Shown piece after piece: positions 1 through 5,408 of a stretch of DNA of 5,512 bases; position 1 is the first letter of the stretch, and every line of letters begins with the position of its first letter. The position numbers and the translations under genes are program-made. The notes under the pieces are model-generated. The model made no database searches and had not been told where the DNA came from. It was given only the letters and a program-made list of their open reading frames with translations. The stretch spans positions 2,097 to 7,608 of the forward strand of contig QHZM01000265.1 of assembly GCA_003224665.1 (NCBI GenBank), given 5' to 3'. The DNA is from Acidobacteriota bacterium (GTDB lineage Bacteria > Acidobacteriota > Terriglobia > UBA7540).

Positions 1-2
1 AC

Positions 3-971
3 GGGAGCGCCGGGATTGCGCTGATTGACCCCGAAGAAGTAACCCTCCTGGTTGATCCCCGGTATACCCTCCAGGCGCGCGATCAGGCTGTAGGTGTGGA
101 AGTCATTGAAGAGAAAGGGAGATTGGTCGACGCCGCCGGAAAGCTCGCCCGTAAGAAAAAACAGAAGACGGCGGGCTATGAGGACTCAAACCTAACGTGC
201 CAACAATTTGACTCGCTCAAGATGTCCAGCGGGCCCCGAGTCCGCTGGAAACCCCTGGGCGAGATGATCGAGGAACTGCGAGCCGTCAAGGGTCCTGAGG
301 AAATCGAGGCGATCCGCAAAGCATGTCAACTGACGTGCGAGGTTCTTGAAGAAGTAGTGCCTTTCCTACGGCCAGGAGCGCGCGAATCGGATCTTGCGGC
401 GGAAGTCGAATACCGCGTGAGGCTTAAGGGCGGTGACCGGACGGCGTTTGACACGATTGTGGCTTCCGGCCCCCGCGCGGCGCTGCCTCACGCGCACGCC
501 TCGGAAAAGGCGCTGAACAGGAGTGAATTGGTTATCTTTGATCTTGGTGCTATACTGGCCGCCTACGCCTCTGACATGACACGGACTTTTTATCTGGGGG
601 AGCCACCCCGGCTGGTGCGCCGTATCTACGAAGCCGTCCGGGAAGCCCAAGCGCAGGCCGTGGAGGCCCTGCGCGCAGGCGCGCGCGCCGGGGATGTGGA
701 CGCCGCGGCGCGGAACGCTCTGGCGCGACGAGGCTTGGCCAAGTACTTCACCCACAGCACGGGTCATGGAGTTGGGCTTGAGATCCACGAAAGGCCCCGG
801 CTGGGCAAAGGCGAGAAGACGCGACTCGCCGTGGGGTCCGTGGTAACGGCGGAACCCGGGGTCTACATGGAGGGCTTCGGGGGCGTGCGCGTGGAAGACA
901 CCGTCCTGATCGGCCCCGAGGGCCCGGAGATTCTGACCCCTGCGCCGAAGGACCGCTGGGTCCTCGCCTGA
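3..971 (+). CDS. M24-family metallopeptidase (Xaa-Pro aminopeptidase / PepQ-like), 5'-truncated
   Basis: This is the C-terminal 322 residues of a cytosolic dimetal peptidase that removes an N-terminal residue before proline, or cleaves X-Pro dipeptides. The frame is open from base 3, so the real start lies left of the window; the GTG at 96 lies inside the conserved N-terminal domain and is not the start. The first visible residues (GIALIDPEEVTLLVDPRY) match the end of the creatinase-type N-terminal domain. The pita-bread catalytic domain follows from about base 285. All five metal ligands are visible: Asp in VIFDLG (540-542), Asp in YASDMTRT (573-575), His in STGHGVGLEIHERP (765-767), Glu in TAEPGVY (852-854) and Glu in VRVEDT (894-896). 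The TIVASGP and PHAHAS motifs are also present. Members are usually about 355-370 residues, so about 35-45 are missing. Substrate (aminopeptidase P or prolidase) cannot be fixed from sequence. It lies 63 bases before accB, a common association. Confidence 0.95.
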   Translation, partial: GSAGIALIDPEEVTLLVDPRYTLQARDQAVGVEVIEEKGRLVDAAGKLARKKKQKTAGYEDSNLTCQQFDSLKMSSGPRVRWKPLGEMIEELRAVKGPEEIEAIRKACQLTCEVLEEVVPFLRPGARESDLAAEVEYRVRLKGGDRTAFDTIVASGPRAALPHAHASEKALNRSELVIFDLGAILAAYASDMTRTFYLGEPPRLVRRIYEAVREAQAQAVEALRAGARAGDVDAAARNALARRGLAKYFTHSTGHGVGLEIHERPRLGKGEKTRLAVGSVVTAEPGVYMEGFGGVRVEDTVLIGPEGPEILTPAPKDRWVLA

Positions 972-1034
972 AGGCTAGGCTGCCCCCGCAGTCCGCATCG
1001 CAGGCCCGCAAGTTCACGGCTGAAAAGACCTTAC

Positions 1035-1580
1035 ATGCCTGGGAAAAAACCACTTCGAGCAAAAGAAAGTACTGACCGAGGCTGGAGCCTGAAGGAGATT
1101 CAGGACCTCATCGACGTCCTTGTGGAGCGCAAGATCACCGAATTTGAGATGGAACAGAGCGGTCTCCGGGTCCGGATCAAGCGCGGGGACGCCCACTCAA
1201 CCAATCCCGGAGCCGCTTCACTGTCGTTCGCGGTACCTGCCTCACCCGCGCCGGCTCCGGCGGGTCCGCCACTGCCGGTTGCCGAAGCCTCGCCGGCTCC
1301 CGTCGAGATGTCCACAGAATCTCCGGAAGGCCTGCACCTCATCAAGTCGCCCATTGTGGGGACTTTTTACTCGGCGCCTGCGCCAAACGCGCCGCCCTTC
1401 GTCAAGCTGGGCGACGTCGTGCAAGTCGGACAGGTGCTCTGCGTCATCGAAGCGATGAAACTGATGAATGAAATCGAGTCCGAAGTGGCCGGCGAGCTCG
1501 TTCGCGTTTACGTCGAAAACGGACAGCCGGTCGAATACGGCCAATCCTTGTTCGCCATCAAGCCCTCGCATAAGAAGTGA
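1035..1580 (+). CDS. accB: Biotin carboxyl carrier protein of acetyl-CoA carboxylase (BCCP)
   Basis: AccB carries the biotin that AccC carboxylates and that the AccA/AccD carboxyltransferase then uses to make malonyl-CoA, the first step of fatty-acid synthesis in the cytosol. The 181-residue protein has the expected three parts. Residues 17-50 form the conserved N-terminal helix and strand segment (WSLKEIQDLIDVL, then LRVRIKRG). A Pro/Ala-rich flexible linker covers about 57-98. The biotinyl domain covers about 100-178. The biotin attachment site is EAMKLMNEI with target Lys142 (codon 1458-1460). The segment FYSAPAPNAPPFVKLGD supplies the 'thumb' loop typical of true AccB rather than of BCCP domains in other biotin enzymes. 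The ATG at 1035 is the only ATG/GTG/TTG between the upstream in-frame stop (969-971) and the conserved domain. Its ribosome binding site is weak: only a purine run, GAAAAG, at 1022-1027. AccC follows after 100 bases. Confidence 0.97.
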   Translation: MPGKKPLRAKESTDRGWSLKEIQDLIDVLVERKITEFEMEQSGLRVRIKRGDAHSTNPGAASLSFAVPASPAPAPAGPPLPVAEASPAPVEMSTESPEGLHLIKSPIVGTFYSAPAPNAPPFVKLGDVVQVGQVLCVIEAMKLMNEIESEVAGELVRVYVENGQPVEYGQSLFAIKPSHKK

Positions 1581-1626
1581 ACGTCGGATAACGCGGACCT
1601 CAAGCGGGCCTTTGACAATCGACGCG

Positions 1627-1675
1627 CCGCCAGCCCGGCCAGGTTTTTCGGTCTGGTGGTCCTGATTTTCTGGCG
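1627..1675 (+). promoter_or_regulatory. Alternative stem-loops in the accB-accC spacer
   Basis: CCGCCAG (1627-1633) can pair with CTGGTGG (1653-1659, one G-T pair). Its CGCCAG part can instead pair perfectly with CTGGCG (1670-1675), just before the accC ATG at 1681. The two helices exclude each other. No U-run follows either, so this is not an ordinary terminator. A role in controlling accC translation is speculative. A TTGACA at 1612-1617 has no matching -10 box, so I see no convincing promoter in this 100-base gap. Confidence 0.2.
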
Positions 1676-1680
1676 TCACG

Positions 1681-3033
1681 ATGTTCAAAAAAATCCTGAT
1701 TGCCAACCGGGGCGAAATCGCGGTGCGGGTCATCTGCGCCTGCAAGGAGCTGGGCGTCCGCACCGTCGCCGTCTATTCCGAAGCCGACCGATCCTCGCTC
1801 CACGTGCGGTTTGCGGACGAAGCCGTGTGCATCGGCCCGCCGAGAAGTTCTGAAAGCTATTTGAACATTGCGAGCATCATCTCCGCTGCCGAAGTCACCG
1901 GCGCCGACGCCGTCCACCCCGGTTACGGTTTCCTGGCGGAGAACCCCCACTTTGCCGAGGTCTGCGAGACTTGCAATCTGGCCTTCATCGGGCCGTCGCC
2001 CGAGACCGTCCGGTTGATGGGCGACAAAAACCGGGCGAGGAAGTCCATGAGCGAGCTGGGCCTGCCGGTCCTACCGGGCTCCGAGGTCGTGCGGTCGGAG
2101 GCCGAGGCGCTGGAGTGGGGGAACAGGATCGGGTACCCCGTGATGGTCAAGGCGGCGGCGGGCGGAGGCGGCCGGGGCATGCGCGCCGTGAAGACGCCGG
2201 AGGAGCTCCCGCAGGCTTTCCAGTCAGCGCAAAACGAAGCGGCGGCGGCCTTCGTTTCGCCGGACGTTTATCTCGAGAAGTTTGTTGCCTCGCCGCGTCA
2301 CATCGAGTTCCAGATGCTGGGCGACACGCACGGCAAAGTGATTCACCTCGGCGAGCGCGAATGCACCATCCAGCGCCGCCACCAGAAGGTCCTCGAAGAA
2401 TCCCCCTCAACTCAAATCGAGCCCGCCACCCGGCAGCGCATCGGGCACCAGCTCGTGGAGGCCCTGCGCGCAATCGGTTATTCGAACGCGGGCACGGTCG
2501 AGTTCCTCATGGACGAGGACCGCAATCTCTATTTCCTCGAGATGAACGCGCGCATCCAAGTGGAGCACGCCGTCACCGAAATGGTAACGGGCCTCGACCT
2601 GGTCCAGTTGCAGATTCTGATCGCCGCCGGCGAACGGATACCCATCGAAGGCGAGACGGTGGGCCTGCGCGGCCATTCCATCGAATGCCGGATTTGCGCG
2701 GAAAACCCGGAGACTTTCGCTCCCTGCGCCGGGAAAGTGACGGGCTTCCACGCGCCCGGCGGGGCCGGCGTGCGGGTCGATACCGCCGTTTACTCCGAGT
2801 CTGTGATTCCCCCTTATTACGATTCGCTGATCGCCAAATTGGTCGTTCATGGCAGGAACCGCCCGGAGGCGATCAGCCGGATGCTGCGGGCGCTGCAAAT
2901 GTTCATCATCGAGGGAATCGCCACCTCCATCCCCCTTCACGAAAAAATCCTGACGGACCCGGACTTCCGCGCCGGCAAGTTTGACACTCATTTCCTCGCC
3001 AGATTTTCTCCGAACGGCGCAGGCTTGAGTTGA
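1681..3033 (+). CDS. accC: Biotin carboxylase subunit of acetyl-CoA carboxylase
   Basis: AccC uses ATP and bicarbonate to carboxylate biotin on AccB. The 450 residues match the usual length (E. coli 449). The start MFKKILIANRGEIAVRVI is the canonical biotin carboxylase N-terminus and fixes the ATG at 1681. The N-terminal Rossmann-like domain (1-112) includes HPGYGFLAEN (79-88). The ATP-grasp domain follows, with Lys116 (MGDK), Lys157, the glycine-rich loop GGGGRGM (161-167), His207 (PRHIEFQ), ERECTIQRRHQK with Lys236, Glu274, and EMNARIQVEH carrying Glu287, Asn289, Arg291 and Glu295. Arg337 (ECRI) and the C-terminal segment (YYDSLIAKL, 379-387) are present. It appears fully functional. Mildly unusual residues are Ala290 where T or P is common in MNTR/MNPR, Ala297 where VEHPVTE is common, and ICAEN where INAED/INAEN is usual. 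It is not the long form with a fused BCCP, such as propionyl- or pyruvate carboxylases have. No strong ribosome binding site is visible. Confidence 0.97.
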   Translation: MFKKILIANRGEIAVRVICACKELGVRTVAVYSEADRSSLHVRFADEAVCIGPPRSSESYLNIASIISAAEVTGADAVHPGYGFLAENPHFAEVCETCNLAFIGPSPETVRLMGDKNRARKSMSELGLPVLPGSEVVRSEAEALEWGNRIGYPVMVKAAAGGGGRGMRAVKTPEELPQAFQSAQNEAAAAFVSPDVYLEKFVASPRHIEFQMLGDTHGKVIHLGERECTIQRRHQKVLEESPSTQIEPATRQRIGHQLVEALRAIGYSNAGTVEFLMDEDRNLYFLEMNARIQVEHAVTEMVTGLDLVQLQILIAAGERIPIEGETVGLRGHSIECRICAENPETFAPCAGKVTGFHAPGGAGVRVDTAVYSESVIPPYYDSLIAKLVVHGRNRPEAISRMLRALQMFIIEGIATSIPLHEKILTDPDFRAGKFDTHFLARFSPNGAGLS

Positions 3034-3037
3034 TGCC

Positions 3038-3052
3038 GCGGATAGAATCCGC
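3038..3052. repeat. Perfect inverted repeat before thiE (GCGGAT-AGA-ATCCGC)
   Basis: Six-base arms flank a three-base centre, ending three bases before the thiE ATG and spanning the TAGAAT box. The core fits CGGA-N5-TCCG, related to the inverted repeats at 3692-3705, 3733-3746 and 5296-5306. It could be an operator overlapping a promoter or a small hairpin at the translation start. The palindrome is directly visible; its function is inferred. Confidence 0.5.
3043..3048 (+). promoter_or_regulatory. Candidate -10 box (TAGAAT) for leaderless thiE transcription
   Basis: TAGAAT differs from the TATAAT consensus at one base and ends seven bases before the thiE ATG. A start site at the usual distance from a -10 box would fall at or next to the ATG, giving a leaderless mRNA. 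This fits the absence of a Shine-Dalgarno sequence. No good -35 box is seen at 16-18 bases: the nearest, TTGAGT at 3025-3030, leaves a 12-base spacer. The box lies within an inverted repeat (3038-3052). It is a candidate only. Confidence 0.35.
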
Positions 3053-3055
3053 TTT

Positions 3056-3685
3056 ATGAGTTTCGCCCTCCCGCGCCTCTATGCCATAATCGACGCAGCA
3101 CAGACGGGCAACCGCTCAACCGCTGCAGTTTCCGATGCGCTCCTGGCGGCGGGCGTCAAGTTGATCCAGTACCGCGACAAGCAGGCGTCGTCCCGCGTGC
3201 TGTACGAAAACAGCTTCGAGCTGGCAGCCCGGGCAAGGCAGGCAAACGCCGTCCTGATCGTCAACGACCGCGCCGACGTTGCGCGGGTTGTCCAAGCGGA
3301 TGGCGTCCATGTGGGCCAAGACGATTTATCGGTGGAACTGGTGCGGAGGGTCCTCGGGGCGGGTAAGCGGATCGGATGCTCCACCCACCACCCGGACCAG
3401 GTAAGAGATGCGGAGCGTTCCTCGGCTGACTACATCGCCTTTGGCCCCATTTTTGAGACCCAGAGCAAGCAGCAGCCCGACCCCGTCGTGGGTCTCGAAG
3501 GGTTGAGAGATGCTCGCAGGCTGACGCGCAAACCCTTAGTGGCCATCGGTGGTATTACCCTCGAGAACGCGCGCGCCGTCATGGAAGCAGGCGCGGACTC
3601 TGTCGCGGTAATCTCAGACTTGCTGACGCCCGACGATATCGAGAGCCGGGCGAGGGACTTCTTGAAGCTCTTGGGCGGGCTTTGA
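3056..3685 (+). CDS. thiE: Thiamine-phosphate synthase (thiamine-phosphate pyrophosphorylase)
   Basis: ThiE joins hydroxymethylpyrimidine diphosphate and thiazole phosphate to give thiamine monophosphate and pyrophosphate, in the cytosol. The 209-residue TIM barrel has the family motifs in order: LYAIID (8-13), LIQYRDK (36-42), LIVNDRADVA (67-76), DGVHVGQDDL (82-91), IGCSTH (106-111), DYIAFGPIFETQSK (125-138), VGLEGL (145-150), VAIGGIT (162-168) and VAVISDLL (183-190). Asp71 and Asp90 correspond to the Mg-binding Asp pair of B. subtilis ThiE. The intact NDR and QYRDK motifs favour ThiE over the related tautomerase TenI, although GPIFET resembles TenI's GHVFET; ThiE is clearly the better fit. 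The ATG at 3056 lies 22 bases after the accC stop and has no Shine-Dalgarno sequence, but it has a TAGAAT box just upstream. No TPP riboswitch fits in that gap. No other thiamine gene is in the window. Confidence 0.94.
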   Translation: MSFALPRLYAIIDAAQTGNRSTAAVSDALLAAGVKLIQYRDKQASSRVLYENSFELAARARQANAVLIVNDRADVARVVQADGVHVGQDDLSVELVRRVLGAGKRIGCSTHHPDQVRDAERSSADYIAFGPIFETQSKQQPDPVVGLEGLRDARRLTRKPLVAIGGITLENARAVMEAGADSVAVISDLLTPDDIESRARDFLKLLGGL

Positions 3686-3691
3686 CGGCCT

Positions 3692-3705
3692 GCGGATTTC
3701 TCCGG
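3692..3705. repeat. Inverted repeat gCGGA-N4-TCCGg, copy 1 before the permease
   Basis: CGGA (3693-3696), centre TTTC, and TCCG (3701-3704), with G on both outer sides. It lies seven bases after the thiE stop and 41 bases before a copy with identical architecture. It is a possible regulator-binding half of a pair, but the arms are only four bases, so each copy alone is weak evidence. Confidence 0.35.
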
Positions 3706-3732
3706 CTTCCTGATTTTCCGCTTCACGCGCCA

Positions 3733-3746
3733 GCGGACCGATCCGG
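3733..3746. repeat. Inverted repeat gCGGA-N4-TCCGg, copy 2 before the permease
   Basis: CGGA (3734-3737), centre CCGA, and TCCG (3742-3745), with the same G flanks as the copy at 3692-3705. The two centres are 41 bases apart, close to four turns of B-DNA, so bound proteins would face the same side. Its right arm overlaps the first bases of the hairpin at 3745-3768. Confidence 0.35.
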
Positions 3747-3768
3747 AAGGCGCACCACTCGCCCTTCC
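3745..3768 (+). promoter_or_regulatory. Hairpin directly before the permease start codon
   Basis: GGAAGGCG (3745-3752) can pair with CGCCCTTCC (3760-3768) across a seven-base loop with one bulged C, ending two bases before the ATG. GGAAGG is the only Shine-Dalgarno-like sequence here, but it lies 20 bases from the ATG and is itself in the stem. The hairpin could therefore limit ribosome access, or expression may depend on translation carried over from thiE. The pairing is visible; the role is inferred. Confidence 0.35.
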
Positions 3769-3770
3769 AA

Positions 3771-5270
3771 ATGGCATCACCGGTTGCATTGAACACGAGT
3801 CCCGAGGACGCTTCAAACGAGCTGGTCAAAGGACTGCGCCTGTTTGACGCCACGACGATCGTCATGGGGTCGATGATCGGCTCGGGGATCTTCATCGTGG
3901 CGGCCGACGTGGCGCGACAGGTCCGCTCGCCCGGACTCTTCCTGCTCTCCTGGATTCTCAGCGGTCTGATGACGGTCAGCGCCGCGGTCACTTACGGAGA
4001 GCTTGCCGGGATGATGCCCAAGGCGGGCGGGCAATATGTTTATCTGCGCGAGGCTTTCGGTCCGCTCTCCGGCTTCCTCTATGGTTGGACACTGTTCCTG
4101 GTCATCCAAACCGGCACCATCGCCGCCGTCGCCGTGGCCTTCGGGAAATTTCTGGGGGTGTTTGTTCCCTGGGTCTCCGCGCAAAACATCCTGGTCAACC
4201 AGGGCAGTTTCGAGGCCTTCGGACGTCCTATCTCCTTGACGGTTTCATCTCAGCAATTGATTGCCATTGCAGCCTTGTTGTTTTTGGGCGTGCTTAACAT
4301 TTTCGGGCTCCGGACGGGGGCCTGGGTGCAGAACATTTTTACCGTGCTGAAGGTCGGGGCGCTGCTCGGGATTGTGGCGCTTGGGCTGGGGTGGGGGAGC
4401 AGCCATGGCTCCGAAGCCGTTCGCACACAAAACGTTCAGCAGTTGTGGCAGGGCGTCAGTTGGGACCTGGCAAATCTGACCCTGGTTTCCGTCGCCCTGG
4501 TCGGACCACTGTTCTCGTCGGACGCCTGGAACAACGTGACCTTTACCGGGGCCGAAGTCATCAACCCCAAACGGAATCTGCCCCTGGCCCTGTTCCTGGG
4601 GACTGCGGTCGTCTGCGCGATCTACCTGGCGTGCAACTGGGCGTACTTGAGCGTGCTGCCTTTCTTCGGTTCTCCTCAGGGTGCCGTGCCGCTTGAACGC
4701 GGAATCCAGTTTGCCGCAGAAGACCGGGTGGCGACGGCGGCGGTGCAGGTGATCTTCGGACGAATGGGCTCGGGCCTGATGGCTGCTGCCATCATGATTT
4801 CGACGTTCGGGTGCATCAACGGCATGACGCTGGCCGGGGCTCGGGTCTATTACGCCATGGCCAAGGACGGGCTGTTCTTTCCCGCCGTGGGCCGGGTCAA
4901 CTCGAAGTTTCACACTCCGGCCGTGTCACTCATTGTGCAGGCGGTCTGGGCCAGCCTGCTGACGTTGACGGGGACTTACAGCGAGCTTTTGGACTACGTG
5001 ATTTTCGCGGTGGTTGTGTTCTACATCCTGACCATCGCCGGAGTCTTTGTGCTGAGGCGGACGCGCCCGGAAGCCCCTCGGCCGTATCGCGCGTGGGGCT
5101 ACCCGGTGCTGCCGGCGCTGTACATCCTCTTCGCTCTGTTCGTCGAGTGGGCGCTCCTGACCCACAAGACCGGGCGGAGCGTGGCTGGACTCGCCATTGT
5201 GGCCATTGGGATTCCTGTCTTCTATTTCTGGCAGCGGCGCAGTCAAGCGAGCGCCATGAAGCGCGCTTGA
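3771..5270 (+). CDS. APC-superfamily amino acid permease, LAT-like subgroup
   Basis: This is a 499-residue inner-membrane amino acid transporter or exchanger with about 12 predicted membrane helices. I place them by eye at roughly 26-46, 55-75, 100-133 (one or two segments), 162-180, 186-208, 234-256, 270-296, 324-352, 384-400, 405-428, 445-463 and 470-487. The unwound first helix carries the substrate-backbone motif GSMIGSGIF (33-41). The segment FSSDAWNNVTFTGAEV (248-263), then INPKRNLP (264-271), closely resembles the helix 6 region of L-type (LAT/SteT-like) transporters. The short loop RPEAPRPYRAWGYPVLP (432-448) after helix 10 is also typical. The substrate cannot be deduced; neutral amino acids are a family-level guess. 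The ATG at 3771 is the first start in the frame near the conserved region. It lacks a well-placed Shine-Dalgarno sequence and is preceded by a hairpin. No terminator separates it clearly from thiE, 85 bases upstream. Confidence 0.9.
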   Translation: MASPVALNTSPEDASNELVKGLRLFDATTIVMGSMIGSGIFIVAADVARQVRSPGLFLLSWILSGLMTVSAAVTYGELAGMMPKAGGQYVYLREAFGPLSGFLYGWTLFLVIQTGTIAAVAVAFGKFLGVFVPWVSAQNILVNQGSFEAFGRPISLTVSSQQLIAIAALLFLGVLNIFGLRTGAWVQNIFTVLKVGALLGIVALGLGWGSSHGSEAVRTQNVQQLWQGVSWDLANLTLVSVALVGPLFSSDAWNNVTFTGAEVINPKRNLPLALFLGTAVVCAIYLACNWAYLSVLPFFGSPQGAVPLERGIQFAAEDRVATAAVQVIFGRMGSGLMAAAIMISTFGCINGMTLAGARVYYAMAKDGLFFPAVGRVNSKFHTPAVSLIVQAVWASLLTLTGTYSELLDYVIFAVVVFYILTIAGVFVLRRTRPEAPRPYRAWGYPVLPALYILFALFVEWALLTHKTGRSVAGLAIVAIGIPVFYFWQRRSQASAMKRA

Positions 5271-5295
5271 GATTGCCGGCCCGGGATATCACGAA

Positions 5296-5306
5296 CGGAT
5301 AGTCCG
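5296..5306. repeat. Short inverted repeat CGGA-TAG-TCCG before the second permease
   Basis: Four-base arms flank a three-base centre in the 138-base gap between the two permease genes. Together with the following C it resembles the thiE-proximal repeat with a shorter centre. It is weak on its own and notable only as the fourth intergenic member of the set. Confidence 0.3.
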
Positions 5307-5336
5307 CTGGGCGAGGCTGAAAAGGAGAAGCGTTCG

Positions 5337-5372
5337 ATGGGAAAGGGTTGCCTGTTCGACGTCTCAAATTGA
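5337..5372 (+). other. Possible 11-codon leader ORF between the permeases
   Basis: ATG to TGA encodes MGKGCLFDVSN. An AAGGAG Shine-Dalgarno sequence at 5322-5327 lies nine bases before the ATG, better than for most main genes here. It ends 36 bases before the second permease start. It has no run of one amino acid codon, as an attenuator peptide would, and such a short ORF may be chance. Confidence 0.2.
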
Positions 5373-5393
5373 TTCACGCTGCGTCGCGAAAGT

Positions 5394-5399
5394 GGAGGG
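5394..5399 (+). promoter_or_regulatory. Ribosome binding site of the second permease
   Basis: GGAGGG lies nine bases before the ATG at 5409. It is the only strong, correctly spaced Shine-Dalgarno sequence before a main gene in this window, and it fixes the start of the truncated last gene. Confidence 0.75.
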
Positions 5400-5408
5400 A
5401 CATACGAG

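Noticed and set aside
96..98. GTG at 96 as the start of the peptidase
   Set aside because: The frame is open to base 3 and the upstream residues match the family's N-terminal domain, so the gene begins outside the window.
670..692. Alternating GC tract (possible Z-DNA or repeat)
   Set aside because: It lies within the peptidase coding region and encodes ordinary Ala/Arg/Gly helix residues; no sign of a repeat unit.
1612..1640. TTGACA as a -35 box for accC
   Set aside because: No -10-like hexamer lies 15-19 bases downstream; the region there is GC-rich (CCCGGCC).
1971..2984. Long overlapping + strand frame inside accC (337 codons)
   Set aside because: It is an Arg/Gly/Pro-rich out-of-frame shadow typical of high-GC genes, and accC is unmistakable in the other frame.
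2407..2991. Antisense open frame of 194 codons opposite accC
   Set aside because: It is explained by GC-rich codon structure on the opposite strand; no recognisable motif or ribosome binding site supports it.
3034..3055. TPP riboswitch ahead of thiE
   Set aside because: The gap is only 22 bases, far too short, and the CUGAGA/ACCUGA-type conserved elements are not seen.
1660..3718. Shared TCCTGATTTTC at 1660-1670 and 3708-3718, both upstream of genes
   Set aside because: Eleven identical bases only, with unrelated flanks and different distances to the start codons (10 versus 52 bases); probably chance.
4245..4913. Antisense open frame of 222 codons opposite the permease
   Set aside because: The composition (many His, Gln, Arg, Pro and Gly) is that of a reverse-complement shadow of hydrophobic membrane codons.
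5271..5295. Terminator after the first permease (CCGGCCCGG region)
   Set aside because: Only a tiny GC palindrome with no adequate stem and no following T-run.
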